A stretch of DNA of 64,000 bases from Terebella lapidaria (Eukaryota; Annelida; Polychaeta; Terebellida; Terebellidae): positions 33,679,619-33,743,618 of the forward strand of contig OX424559.1 in NCBI GenBank assembly GCA_949152475.1. The letters are read 5' to 3'. Made by a program: the position numbers and the translations under genes. The notes below the pieces were generated by a model. It saw nothing but the letters and a program-made list of their open reading frames with translations, ran no database searches and was not told the DNA's origin. This document shows, piece by piece, positions 25,101 through 35,960 of the stretch (position 1 is the stretch's first letter; each line of letters opens with the position of its first letter).

Positions 25101-27316
25101 AGAAGGCAGTCATTTCCAAGTTATCGTGGGACGAGGCTATTTCTGGGGACTTATTAGCTGACTGGCAAAACTGGATTTCCTCTTTGACACATGTGAGTCA
25201 GATTAAGATACCGAGATGCGTAAAGCCATCCCAGTTTACTGACACGGTGCTAGAGCTGCACCACTTCAGTGATGCTAGTTTCTCAGCTTATGGCTCTTGC
25301 TCGTATCTCAGATGTATTAATAAGTTTGGTCAGGTTCACGTCGAGTTATTATGCAGTAAGTCACGGGTATGTCCTATCAAACCTCTTACCATCCCGAGAC
25401 TCGAGCTACAAGCTGCTGTGCTATCAGCACAGGCAGATCAGGTTTTGCGCCAAGAATTGGATCTGTCCATAGTAAATTCATACTTTTGGACGGACAGTGA
25501 AATTGTTTTGAAATACATTCAGAATGATTCTCGAAGGTTTCACGTCTTTGTCGGGAATAGAGTGAGCACCATACAGAAGCTGACTGATCCTACGCAATGG
25601 CATCATGTCGATGGTGATCAAAATCCTGCTGATCTCATCACAAGAGGACAGGATCCAAGTTCGCTTGATATTGAGAAGTGGTATCACGGCCCTCCTTTTC
25701 TGATGACATATAAGAGTAACTGGTTTAATCGCGCTCTTGATGACGGACTTCCCTTCACCGATCCTGAAGTGAAGAGTGTTAAACCAAAGGTTTTGCCAGA
25801 TGTAGAACACACTTCTAATGTTACCTGTTGCAATGAACACCCCATTGATGTTTTGGTGAAAAGTTATTCCAGCTGGTATATGTTGAAGAGAGCAGTTGTT
25901 TGGTGGTTAAGGTTGAAACGCAAGTTGAGTTCAAAGGGTCAGGTTAAGTTTGATTCTGGATTGTCGGTCAGTGAGATTGCTGAGGCAGAGGTCGCTATTA
26001 TTCGCCATGTCCAATCAGTGTGTTACTGTAAAGAACTTGATAGGCTTAAAGCCGGAGAGAACATCCATCGTCGGAGTATCATCATAAGAAGTCTTCTTCC
26101 CGAGCTAAATTCTGACGGTATCATTTGTGTTGGAGGTAGACTCAGACATGCCTTGTTGAGTAACAAACGAACGCATCCTTTCATCATTCCTCATGGTCAT
26201 GGCATCGCCAGACTTATTGTTCGTGAATGTCATGAAATTGCTCACTTAGGTACGGAATGGGTATTGAGTTTGCTTCGAAGAAAGTACTGGATTACAAAGG
26301 CTAGATCTATCATCAAATCTGTGAGATATGGGTGTTTCTTGTGTAAGAAATTAGTTTCCAAATCATGTTACCAACAAATGGCGGATCTCCCGCCTGAGAG
26401 GTTGGAACCTGGCAAACCTTGCTTTTCTTACGTTGGTTTGGATTGTTTTGGCCCTTTCCTAGTCAAGCTTAATCGATCAGAGGTCAAACGTTATGGGTGT
26501 ATTTTCACCTGTCTCTCCACGAGAGCTGTTCATCTTGAGAAGTTGGATAATCTAGATACGGATTCTTTCTTGAATGCCTTCCGACGTTTTGTTGGTCGTA
26601 GAGGTTCTCCAATTAAAGTATGGTCGGATAATGGTACAAATTTTGTTGGAGCTAACGCTGAATTAGCCAAAGGTCTGAAAGAAATGGACAAACATAAAGT
26701 TACGGATTACAGTGTTCGTAGGGGTATTGATTGGTCGTTCAATCCACCTCATGCTTCCCACATGGGTGGGGTATGGGAAAGACTTATTCGCACTATACGA
26801 AAGGTGTTGTCGTCATTGTTAAATGATGTTAATAACAGGCTCACTGATGATGTTCTTGTAACGTTGTTCACAGAAGTAGAATCCATTGTAAATAGTAGAC
26901 CTATCACAAAGGTCAGTGGTGAATCAAGTGATTTACAGGCTTTAACGCCTAATCATCTGTTACTGTTCAGTTCTGGATCAGATCCTCCTCCAGGTGTGTT
27001 TGATTCTAGTGACATGTATCGCAGACGTTGGAAATATGTTCAGTATTTAGCTGATCAGTTTTGGAGGAGATGGGTTAAAGAATACCTGCCTGAGTTACAG
27101 AAACGTCACAAATGGTTGGATAGACAAACTAATGTTAAAGTAGGTGATTTAGTTTTGATTGTGGATGAAAATACTCCACGGTATCTGTGGCCACTTGCTG
27201 TAGTGTCCGAGGTTAAAGCTGGCAGGGACAACCTTGTCAGGAGTTGCACTGTAAAAACAAAATCAACGTCGCTTGTGCGACCCATAAGTAAGCTAGTTAT
27301 GCTGGAACAAAGTTAG
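22154..27316 (+). CDS. BEL/Pao gag-pol polyprotein (1720 residues)
   Basis: Parts in order with rough residues: a gag region of the DUF1759 type (about 130-280), Cys/His knuckles (about 337-395), an aspartic protease of the A17 kind (around 450-600), reverse transcriptase (about 720-950, YVDD at about 861), RNase H (about 1035-1200), an integrase with an H2C2 zinc finger (about 1360-1400) and a DDE core (about 1429-1540), and a C-terminal DUF5641-like tail. The first ATG in frame lies 52 bp after the 5' LTR. Length and order are those of the family. Confidence 0.93.
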   Translation: MPQDDDKAARKARKSALTREINTIERFIAENDHHEVKRRTPIVKQKFADFEEAHEKYHASLDDEAELDSSEQYFYDVQSNYVASLKSIKQYIAEKTAEAAALREKDDGAISREEVVTLMNLPKLELDVFDGDPLKFHSFFAVFDEHVHRATEDPRIKLSRLMQYTTGKAKDAIRYCSIIGGERGYDEARAILTRRFGDKHIIVDRLIKGLKSGKQTRSADDLQRLADDLTNCHATLSSLKKLHEIDTQSFILEVGNRLIPYVWNRWKRHVLEQKRETDEYPNFTKFVEFVVRQAAEATDPVYGSSMRDTRPSRDSKFKSSPSSLVSSVGSSQKPPDPCVLCGELHRLFACDKFKAMIPPDRLKVVISHNLCHNCLMSNHATRNCKKPTVCSVPGCGQKHTKFIHVNSRVNQRAEENVQNVNDASVNQVETVNASSKPATDVHVPLVEVIVNGRFNTAALLDNASTSTFCTHRLVNALNIKGTPIQYTLSTLADSNRNENTTCVNLNLMSVDKSSEVKLSNVYVVERIPVKVPSCSASGYAHLNDLPIHNVSPCVDILIGQDHAETLFPLSARRGLPGEPFAVKTLLGWSLNGHVSSGGSVSKTAVSHFITTSKVDDDVKNLWNIEHDNSYSDEKSWSQEDKRVVKLWDAETSIVDGHYEIPIPWKPDIDIPNNYAVALSRLNSLTASLKRKGLTERYQGEVSKLLDQSYPEIVPVSEVQTNSKVWYLPHHAVISDKKPDKLRIVYDCASKYKDESLNDKCFQGPDLNNKLLHVLLRFRQHPCAVMADIEAMYYQVLIPKSDRNALRFLWYDENGEIVHYRMTRHVFGGIWCASSSTYALRKILDDNPDVGDVVSNIIQKCFYVDDCLISMPTTDRALDAATRTKMVLQRGGFNLTKFVSNDVEVLSQIPIYDRAKEVKDLNFQSKSKALGVKWDVGSDSLCFECAVNCSDVVTKRSMLSIVSSMYDPLGLISPVVVVGRMLFQKAVISKLSWDEAISGDLLADWQNWISSLTHVSQIKIPRCVKPSQFTDTVLELHHFSDASFSAYGSCSYLRCINKFGQVHVELLCSKSRVCPIKPLTIPRLELQAAVLSAQADQVLRQELDLSIVNSYFWTDSEIVLKYIQNDSRRFHVFVGNRVSTIQKLTDPTQWHHVDGDQNPADLITRGQDPSSLDIEKWYHGPPFLMTYKSNWFNRALDDGLPFTDPEVKSVKPKVLPDVEHTSNVTCCNEHPIDVLVKSYSSWYMLKRAVVWWLRLKRKLSSKGQVKFDSGLSVSEIAEAEVAIIRHVQSVCYCKELDRLKAGENIHRRSIIIRSLLPELNSDGIICVGGRLRHALLSNKRTHPFIIPHGHGIARLIVRECHEIAHLGTEWVLSLLRRKYWITKARSIIKSVRYGCFLCKKLVSKSCYQQMADLPPERLEPGKPCFSYVGLDCFGPFLVKLNRSEVKRYGCIFTCLSTRAVHLEKLDNLDTDSFLNAFRRFVGRRGSPIKVWSDNGTNFVGANAELAKGLKEMDKHKVTDYSVRRGIDWSFNPPHASHMGGVWERLIRTIRKVLSSLLNDVNNRLTDDVLVTLFTEVESIVNSRPITKVSGESSDLQALTPNHLLLFSSGSDPPPGVFDSSDMYRRRWKYVQYLADQFWRRWVKEYLPELQKRHKWLDRQTNVKVGDLVLIVDENTPRYLWPLAVVSEVKAGRDNLVRSCTVKTKSTSLVRPISKLVMLEQS

Positions 27317-27473
27317 TTATAAAGTTAATGTTGTATGTGGTGAATATTCATATTCATATAAGATATTTCTTTGTATACTGTGTATTTTTTGTGTTGCTTG
27401 TTTCGAAGTGGAATTGTTTGATGAGTAATTATGTAATTTTGTTGTTGAAATGTGGTTCTTCAACGGAGGGGAG

Positions 27474-28092
27474 TGTTACATTTGCACAGGCAAATATAAG
27501 CATAAATCTTTATTGTCAAGTTAATAAGTTTTACATCCACCTCTTAGTGTTACTGAATACATACCGTGTTGCAAAGTCTCCTCCATGTAGAGCTCAAGTG
27601 AGCTCACTTACTACTCTTTCTGGTTAGTTTTGGGTCTTTGAGATATAATTTTGTACTCACCTCTGCATTCTGGTTTTTACTTGTATTCCTCGCCTGTACA
27701 ATTTGGTTATATAAGCATGTGCATTGCACAAAGTAGTTTGTATGAGCAAGACATTTTGAAGAGACACTTGAAGGACACTTGATCGACATTTCTTTGATAT
27801 TGTGCGGAAGTAGGAGAAGCTGGCACATTGTTGTAAGTCTGATACATATATGTTCTCTTGTTGTTCATTATAGTTATGTGGTATTTGTATCAGTTTAATT
27901 ATACAATAATTGGAATTTATACTTTACTTTCGGATGACATTGATATGACATTGCTCGTATTTTTGTGTGTGTCTTTGGTGATGTGGTCTTGTTTTGGGTC
28001 TTTTGTAGATTACCTGTACACTACTTACCCGAGCCGTCGCAGCGGGAATAAAAGTGCCTAAAACCTATGCTGACTCCGCGCATTTATCAACA
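27474..28092 (+). repeat. 3' LTR of the BEL/Pao element
   Basis: Nearly identical to 21484-22102 over the full 619 bp. Confidence 0.9.
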
Positions 28093-28502
28093 TTCACAAT
28101 TGATTCCTAAGCTGTAAAGTCGATAATAAGCGAGATATTAGCCATTTTGTCCTGTGACCGTGGAAATGAGGTCAAAGGTCAAATTCAAGGTCACAAGAAC
28201 ATTCAGCATATATCATTTCCTACATGTTCACAATTGATTCCTAAGCTGTAAAGTTGATAATAAGCAAGATATTAGCCATTTTGTCATGTGACCTTGAAAA
28301 TGAGGTCAAAGGTCAAATTCAAGGTCATGAGAATATTCAGCACATATCATTTCCTATATGTTCACAATTGATCTCTGAGCTGTAAAGTCGATAATAAGCG
28401 AGATATTAGCCATTTTGTCCTGTGACCTTGAAAACGAGGTCAAAGGTCAAATTCAAGGTCACGAGAATATTCAGCATATATCATTTCCTATATGTCCACA
28501 AT
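28093..28502 (+). repeat. ~133 bp tandem satellite, array III
   Basis: About three units continue array II after the BEL/Pao insertion. Perfect AGGTCAAAGGTCA occurs near 28170, 28304 and 28437. The array is then cut by the 3.9 kb TIR element. Confidence 0.85.
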
Positions 28503-30109
28503 ACACCAGTTTACGGTTCCAATATTCATGAGGCTAGTATCATGTAAACAATGTACGTGCTCGGGACTGTCATAGTATGGTGCCCGATTGATGCCATTTT
28601 AGTATTTCAAAACCGAGGGACCGAATAACGAGGCGAAGTAACAAAAAACCGACGCGAATTCTTTTTGTTGTTTCATCAACTCCTAGCCGTACGTGGAAGA
28701 CAGTTATTTTGTAGATTTTCACGCATTCTCTTGCCAAAAAACTAGATATTTATTTCAAAAAGTGATAATATATAAAAGTCGAAATAATATTTCATGATAT
28801 TACTCTGACTATAATTTTAATTTTCTCTAGAGAATGTGTTATGCTTTCGTTCATGTGTGTGCTGCTGAGTGAAATATATATTCCAACTGCACTAAATGGA
28901 GTGGTCATTTAACACGTGGGCTTATTCTAGAAAAGTTGTGATAGTGTAGGGAGAACTCCAAAATATCAAACAGTTTGCCACAGATTTACGGCATGCACGC
29001 TGGATCCCGCTACCTATGGTACAAGTGCTATGCACTGCCACACTGCCGCACTGTCACAGCGGGTGCCGTAATTACATAACTGAAACCAGGTACGATAGTC
29101 CGACAGACGGGATCCAGACCAATACACAATTCAGAAATACATCGTCATAGTAACCAGAAAGAAGCAAGGTGAGCGGAATCCAAAGTAGCGATGCAAAACG
29201 AAATTAGACTGAGCCCATTATAAGCAAACTAAAATTTTGAGCGAGGAATTCCGGAATGGATGATGACCTGTGAAGGTCATCCATTGAAATGGAAGGTGTG
29301 CCGAGTGCTTGGAATTCAATTAACCTTTTAATTTTAGAAATTTTGTAAAATGACAAACCAGTAATGGAAAATGAGGTACTTCTAAAAAGTGTTGCCGGAT
29401 GCCCTTGCTGACAGGCGCCAGCAGATCCGAGAATATCCGTGCAGGGTTGAGCTGCAAGAAGCGAGTCGGCAATGTCACTGCGGCCCTACGGAGTGTGACC
29501 AGTCAGCCTCACTTGCATTCCTCTATCGGCTGGTGGTGCTTCTTCCTGGGGACCCCGGCTCTCTCAACAAGGGAGGAAGATATAGCCTCGGAGGTGGGAA
29601 GGAGCTCTGGCTCCCGCAACGGGGTGGTAACTGCAAGCCTGGCAGCCACCGAGGCCTAGTCGGGGCTTCCTGGATGGAGGGGAGACTTTCAGCATTCAGC
29701 GGTGCAATCACAGAGATCATCTTCACTCTATCGACCACACGGTGTTCCCTGACACGCTTGCCAAATTTCCGGATCAAGATGGGGTAGAGCACAACCTCCA
29801 GGGGTGCGTCAAAGCAGTCCGGAACGATCTGGTTGAGGGTGGATGACCGGAGTCATCAACACCCTCATGTCCTTGAGCCTGAGCCAGCTAAGCATTGCAA
29901 AGACAATGCCTGAGATCCTCATTCCCAGCACAAAACCGCTGCAGTTCCTCATGCACATCGTCGGGGATGGGAGTCGGCAGTGACTCCACTGCCTCTCTAG
30001 CAGCAGCCATTCCTTCATAATATGCCTGCTGCTCATAGGCTTCAGCGACAGTCTAGTAGCTCTCCAAGCGTGACCTGAGGGGTACTCCCCTCTCACGCAC
30101 GTCAGAGCT

Positions 30110-30343
30110 CTAATTCCTGCCACCCTTAGGTAGGTCCTGAAGTGCCAGAGGGACCGGCAGGTTGGCCAGCCCTGCACCAAGCGGTACTTGCTCCTGGCCA
30201 TCTCGTCGATGGTCCACCTCCTGACCTACGGACTCGCGGAAAGTCTCGTAGACCCGAGCAGTGTCCGAGCCATACTGCCTGACTATCTTCTCAACTGGAT
30301 TCAGAGGCTCCAGGTCCAGCGCGGCTGTGCTTTGCCACTCCAC
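30110..30343 (-). pseudogene. Possible captured fragment resembling leucyl-tRNA synthetase
   Basis: An open minus-strand frame reads NPVEKIVRQYGSDTARVYETF near its start. That phrase resembles the segment following the KMSKS loop of class I leucyl-tRNA synthetases, where (Q/K)YG(A/S)DTxRxY is common. The rest of the 77-residue frame shows no further similarity I can see, and neighbouring frames are broken. If real it is a gene scrap carried inside the 3.9 kb TIR element. A chance match is possible. Confidence 0.25.
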
Positions 30344-30590
30344 GGACCCACCTTCTGAGAACAGCGAGGAGACAAACGCCGACCTGGTAAGAGGTGGCAG
30401 TCATATAAGAGCAACTTCAGCGAACGGAGCAGCAGCAAAGGACCTTGGGTATGGACCCAGCCCACGGACCCACCTTCTGAGAACAGCGAGGAGACAAACG
30501 ACGACCTGGTAAGAGGTGGCAGTCATATAGGAGCAACTTCAGCGAACGGAGAAGCAGCAAAGGACCTTGGGTATGGAGCAAGACAGGCAT
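30342..30590. repeat. Two-copy 123 bp tandem repeat
   Basis: CACGGACCCACCTTCTGAG... starts at 30342 and again at 30464, with about four differences over 120 bp. It lies in the GC-rich cargo of the TIR element. Confidence 0.85.
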
Positions 30591-32377
30591 CGTCAGTTAC
30601 GACACGTCTGTGAAAAATGAACTATTTGCCACGAAGCACGGATTGCTTTTTCATTTGAAAAATAGTGTTAGTTCATACACATGTAAAGTTTGACGTCGTC
30701 CGCTATCCCGGATCCTCGTGGATAAGCCGCTCAACGTGGGTCACGGCGGACATGCATCCGCTATCCTCAGATCCTCGCGGATAGTCCGATCACTGAGGGT
30801 CACTGCGGGTGCAGTATTTACTACGGAACGTTAACCAGGAGCAGCCCGCCCTGCGAGCCCAGTCATGCAGACACCTCTCAGATACATGATCGTCACCGTG
30901 GTGTTAACTGTAAGGCCGGCTCGCCACGGTCCGCCACGGGGGATGGAACCCGGACAGCCTGACGGTCCGCCAGAGCCTCTGTCGCACCATCTTAGGTGGG
31001 AGACCGGTGATCCAGAGGGCGAACACCCCCGAGTCATCAAGGTCTTCCCCACCTGGGCCCCTATGGAAATTGTCCCCAGGGCCCTCGCGGGCCTTAGCCG
31101 AGTGAGGACGTAGGGCTCATGGCCGAGCCTTCCGTCGTTCTCTCGCCTTGCTCAGCTCTGAGACAACTCCACTGAACAACGCGGCTCCAGAGTACTTATA
31201 GTCCTTGAAGCACGAGATACGAGGGAAGTGACGTACGACCATTGTTACAGCATACTGGAGGAGAGAGTTAGAGGGCGTTGCCAAGCAGCGCACGTGCTCC
31301 GAACAGAAGCGTCCAAAACAAGGCCAGAAACAAGCATATTTAGAAAGAATCACCTGCCGCCATCTTTGGGCAAGATCGCAACACACAATATGTGGCCTGA
31401 CTCCCTTTGTCTCCCTATCATCTCGAATGGTTCAGATATTTTTGACATTTAAAACTCGACAAGTGATATTGGCAGGAAAACTATTTTTTTCCAAATCAAT
31501 TACATATATGCCTGTGGTCTCAGAAAAATGGGTTACAAAACAAATTATGCTTGATCAGATGGATAAATCAAGCATATGACAATACAAGCAGCGACTTTTC
31601 TTTTCTTTTGTGCGCCGTTAGCTCTGACTTAACTCATTTCACGCTCGATTAGCTCCGACATATACGAGTAAGCTGCAATCGCATTGCATCAAGGGATATA
31701 AAGCACCGAGAATGGTGTTACTGTAAACAAAATCAAAATATCTCCACCAGAAACTCGCAACGAAATCAATTAGAAAGGGGAGTCTGTTTGGGCATACAGG
31801 TGCAGATATATAACTATTATGCTTTCTTCGTTCGATCAGAAATGTATGAAAAAATTCATAACCTTCCTCCAATATCACTTTAAATACCAGACTGATAGGC
31901 CTACAGATTATGATGATACAAATATGCTCTCAATAATACCAATCAATTCACCAAATCAATGAGTTTAGAATCTCGACGTTTATGTGCGGCACAAAATATT
32001 TCATTTAGCATCACAGTTGCTAAACTGCATCGTTATTTCGGTGTAATGCATTGCTCATTCTCCCCGTGGTAGCGAGAATTGAAATGATCGCCATCGGACA
32101 CCATAGCCTCGGATGGTCCTGCAGCTGTCAACTTGTCATTCGGTTCAATAAATTTATAGAAATGAAGAGAATCCCGACCAGTTTTCCTTCTTGAATTGTC
32201 AGGAATAAATCTAGGGTGTTCAAGGGGTGGGCTTGTAAATATATGAGATTTTTATTCGTGTATAGTATTCACACTGGTTTATATATGACAGATAAAACCG
32301 CCGCTAGCTGTCGTGCTGATGCACGTGTGGTTTGTTTACCCGAACTTTACCTTATTTGGCAAACTGTAAACTGGTGT

Positions 32378-32862
32378 ATTGATTCCTAGTCTCTAATCTC
32401 AATAATAAGTGAGATATTGGGCTTAATGTGTCCCATTATAAAGCATAGGAGAATTTAACATGCGAAAGTCCCATTTGGGCCGAGTTTGGGCCCGAAATGG
32501 CCAACTTCGAGTGATTCAAGCCCAACGAAATTTATACATGTCACAGGGGTACATATGAGGAGTGTTATGCATCAATAAGAAAAAAAGTTACTGAACAGGT
32601 TTTGAGAAAATGGCCGCCAAAATCCAAAATTGACCGTTTTTCGACGAAAACGGCTGCCATTTTGAAAAAATGCGAAAATCAGAAAACTAAAAAATACCTC
32701 CGTCTCGAAATATTTTTAGGCATTTTTGTGCAAAATTTCAGAAAAATTCGATCGTAAACTTTAAAGATAAAATTGTTGACGGATGACGACGGACGAAGAC
32801 GACGATGCCGGACGCATCGCCATGCCAATAGGTTACGGACCATAGGTCTGGTAACCTAAAAA
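32378..32862 (+). mobile_element. 3' part of T-family copy 2
   Basis: Homologous to 19825-20294 from TTGATTCCTAGTCTC through the terminal hairpin (GGTTACGGACC / GGTCTGGTAACC) and CTAAAA. It is separated from its 5' satellite part (20806-21483, 28093-28502) by two insertions. Confidence 0.75.
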
Positions 32863-35700
32863 CCACACTCATTTTCAAATTGTTGAGTACGATTTGGTGT
32901 ATAACCAACCTGGGACATTTTGGCACTTTCGTTTAGATTCAATAACACATGATGGCCTCTATAATCAAACTATAAGCAAGCTAGAACAATTATATTTTCT
33001 TGATGTCTAGTTGCGAGTTGCTTTACTGGCACGGAGTCAATTTCTGAGAGAATTCTAAAATAATAAAATGCAAGTTTGTCATCGAGTCTACATTTGCCAA
33101 ATGCTTATGATTATCAAAATTTATGGTAACAAGGGTCCCGACAGTGTCTAAAGTGAAACGGAAACCAGCTTCACCGAGCCCTTTCGAGCGATTTGGTAAA
33201 TTTCAAAGACCAGCATGATCACACCAGCGAAACCGACTAGCGGAACGCGCGTTCCCTCGATCAAAGATGGCGAGCGGTAGGTTTTGCTTCGATTTGTTTT
33301 GCCGAAGAACATGGAATATTTTGAGTTATTTGTATGTTTTGTCTTGTATTTAGATAAAGCACATATTACTCCGGACAGCAGATATTATAAAAGGTTGTAT
33401 GCCACTTAAAACGCATAAACAATGAATATTTCTTATCGCTGAAAACCTGCACTGATTAACGGAACGCAATACAATGATTTACGGAAAGCGCCAGACAATT
33501 TATTTCCTGATGAACGGAACGCGCAAAACCATGTTGCATGAAATAAATGAATAAACCAACATGTGACTCAACAAATAGGTGAAAATAACTGTTATGCACA
33601 CGTGTGTTTCTTTCATAACGTCGACGAGGATTCCTCACTATAAAATTAGGAACATTATGATGTTTTACTATCATTTCTCAATTTAGGAAATGTATCGTGT
33701 TCGAAGAACATTTCAACGAATGCCAATTTTCTCCTCGAAATACAAATATTGCAGGCCTAAAATTCCCAATAAAATTTGCCAGATTATGTAATATACTAGT
33801 ATCAATAGTACAAGTAGGCCCTACCAAAAATTTTGTAGGTATTATTTATTTTGTGTTTTTTTTCTTGTTTGTTTTTGTTTTTGACGTTTTGCTGGTAATT
33901 TTTAACCTTTTCACTACTGACCCACTCCTCAGCCTCCATACTGAGCAGATTCATGTATGAATTGATAGGATTTCTATATTTTTGATTATTTTTATTCAAA
34001 GATGTTTTAGAATAATTGTCTGAGAAAATAAAGCCATATTATTGTGTGCTATTTATATATAGTATCTTTTTCAACCCCATGCCATTGCTTACAATGGAAA
34101 CAAGAAAGAATTCTAGCGACCAAACAGATGGCTGTTTTCATTTTCGTTATAATGAAATATAACCCAATACATTTCATTTGAGTATTTGTAGTCTTTTTAA
34201 CTTGTGATGAGGTGAATCTCGTGGGTTTTGACAGCGTTTACAGCATGTCAGTATCTTGATTAGTTATGAAGATATTAAAGATTTAGTGAAAATTGTCTGT
34301 AGTCCGACCATTTGTGATCGGTACTTGTGACGTCGCAAGGTTAATTGCAGATTAATTTTTCAGTTAACTAAACAGCCAATTGAACTTCTAAATTTAAATC
34401 GGTGAATATGTATGTGCTAGTTTAGCGTGTAGGAACATTCTCGGGTATATATAACATTAAATACAATCGGTCGACAGTTACCTATACATCTATTGGTTGC
34501 CAAAGTTATAGTTACGCAGTGTAACCATCAGTACAGCAGCAGGGGTGTGGTATGGTTACGCAGCGTAAACACGAGTACTTAAAAGATTAAGCCGAAAAAT
34601 TTCCACCTTTCGAATTTGTTTTCTCAGTCACTAGTATCCCTATATGCCATATGTTTCGAAATGGTATATGGTTTGTATCACTATTTAAAAATAGACCGAA
34701 AAGATTATGAATTAATCAGAATGGTTCCCAGATCAGTATCGTAATGGTTGAAATTAGTATTATGAACATATGGACAGTCATTGTGGAATTTATGATCGAT
34801 GTATTCGTTTCAGCTTTGAATTATAAGCTTTGACCTTGATTTATAGATAAGAAGAATGATCTGCACTGAAAATTGCCCCATGCACAAAAAAAGTTATACC
34901 GATACAAAAAACGTTTTATGGTTATCCGTGATCTATTTAACATTTCATGACATTGTAATAGTGATATGAAAATGTGTGTACTTGCAGACAAAACCAGCAT
35001 GAGATATTACTGTCCACCAAGTACCGGTCGGTACGAATCAATCAGCACCCTATTCCGCCACTATGTTGAAAAACATGAGAACTGTAAATTTTCCTTACGA
35101 CGATACCATGGAAAACTTATGTACGTTCATAAAAAATACCTTGTAGTCAGTTATAATTGAAGGCCTAGGCTATGCCTACTTAACATACTACACTCATCAC
35201 AACATCTTACTGATATAGAATATAAATTATATCGTGCGTGGTTGAAATCAAGCACTTCCATTTAATAATAATTGTCTCATTCCATTCCTCAGTGTACATC
35301 AAAGCACACTCTGGACATAATATTCTGAATGTACAGTCCACTCAAGATATTGTGAGGTGTGTGGTACGGTATCAAATAAACATAGATAACATAACATGAT
35401 GTATAGCATGATGAATTGCATACAATGGGGCTCACCATCTGAATTCCCAAGCTATAAAAGACAAAAACTCATACATGCTCATGTCAGTGATGTTTGCATA
35501 GGACTACATAGGCCTGCAGTTCATAGTCACGTTCGGAACACCTCATTATTATATTTTTGGTTAAATTTTACTTTCATGTAATATAGGCCTACCTGGTGCA
35601 TAACACTGTCAACAGCTGCCATGTCTAAAATATATGAATATACCTTCAACACTACAGTGAACAAACATGGATAAAGACACGAAGTGAAGAAATTCCTCAG
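32863..35700. other. Intergenic stretch, no gene supported
   Basis: AT-rich with short open frames only. Two GTTACGCAGYGTAA words occur near 34512 and 34556. A 64-codon plus-strand frame at 34966-35160 has a few Cys and His residues but no recognisable finger. Confidence 0.4.
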
Positions 35701-35769
35701 CCCAAGCCAAGGAAGGGGGGACGCCGGAAGCAGTCACGGAGATCGAGCGGAGAAGCAGAACTGACGGAG

Positions 35770-35960
35770 GAAGCAGTCCCAAGGAAGGCGGTTGCAGTAG
35801 CGGAGAAAGCAGCGTCCCGGAAGCCGGTTGCTGTTGCGGTGACGGAGAAAGCAGCGTCCCGGAAGCCGGTTGCGGTTGCGGTGACGGAGAAAGCAGCGTC
35901 CCGAAAGCCGGTTGCGGTTGCGGTGACGGAGAAGGCAGTTCCAGGAAAAGCGGATGCGGT
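35770..35960 (+). repeat. Short tandem repeat in the Gypsy remnant
   Basis: A unit of about 54 bp built on GGAGAAAGCAGCGTCCCGGA and GCCGGTTGCGGTTGCGGTG is repeated about three to four times. It encodes a repeated Ala/Val/Lys-rich phrase. Confidence 0.75.

Larger units (their letters stand above)
21484..28092 (+). mobile_element. BEL/Pao LTR element, looks whole
   Basis: Two 619 bp LTRs (21484-22102 and 27474-28092) bound a single long frame. TTCAC is duplicated at 21479-21483 and 28093-28097, and the satellite sequence continues across the empty site. A purine-rich tract precedes the 3' LTR. The LTRs differ at only about four positions by eye (under 1%), so the insertion is young. It contains gag, protease, reverse transcriptase, RNase H and integrase parts in the usual BEL/Pao order and no envelope. 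It interrupts T-family copy 2. Confidence 0.95.
28503..32377. mobile_element. 3.9 kb TIR element with GC-rich cargo
   Basis: It is bounded by ACACCAGTTTAC at 28503 and its complement GTAAACTGGTGT ending at 32377. The T-family sequence reads ...TCCACA before and ATTGATTCCTAGTC after, which is continuous in the uninterrupted copy near 19822, so the boundaries are well set; AT is the apparent 2 bp duplication. The middle (about 29390-31400) is distinctly GC-rich compared with its surroundings and includes a two-copy 123 bp tandem repeat (30342-30590) and a two-copy CCGCTATCC-type repeat (30700-30810). No transposase was recognised, so it is probably non-autonomous and has captured foreign sequence. 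Confidence 0.65.

Noticed and set aside
29389-29787. Open frames of 86-132 codons in the GC-rich cargo
   Set aside because: Open frames on both strands are expected from the GC content; no recognisable protein apart from the weak synthetase-like phrase on the other strand.
34966-35160. 64-codon frame with Cys and His residues suggestive of a zinc finger
   Set aside because: The spacing fits no known finger and only one Cys precedes the histidines.
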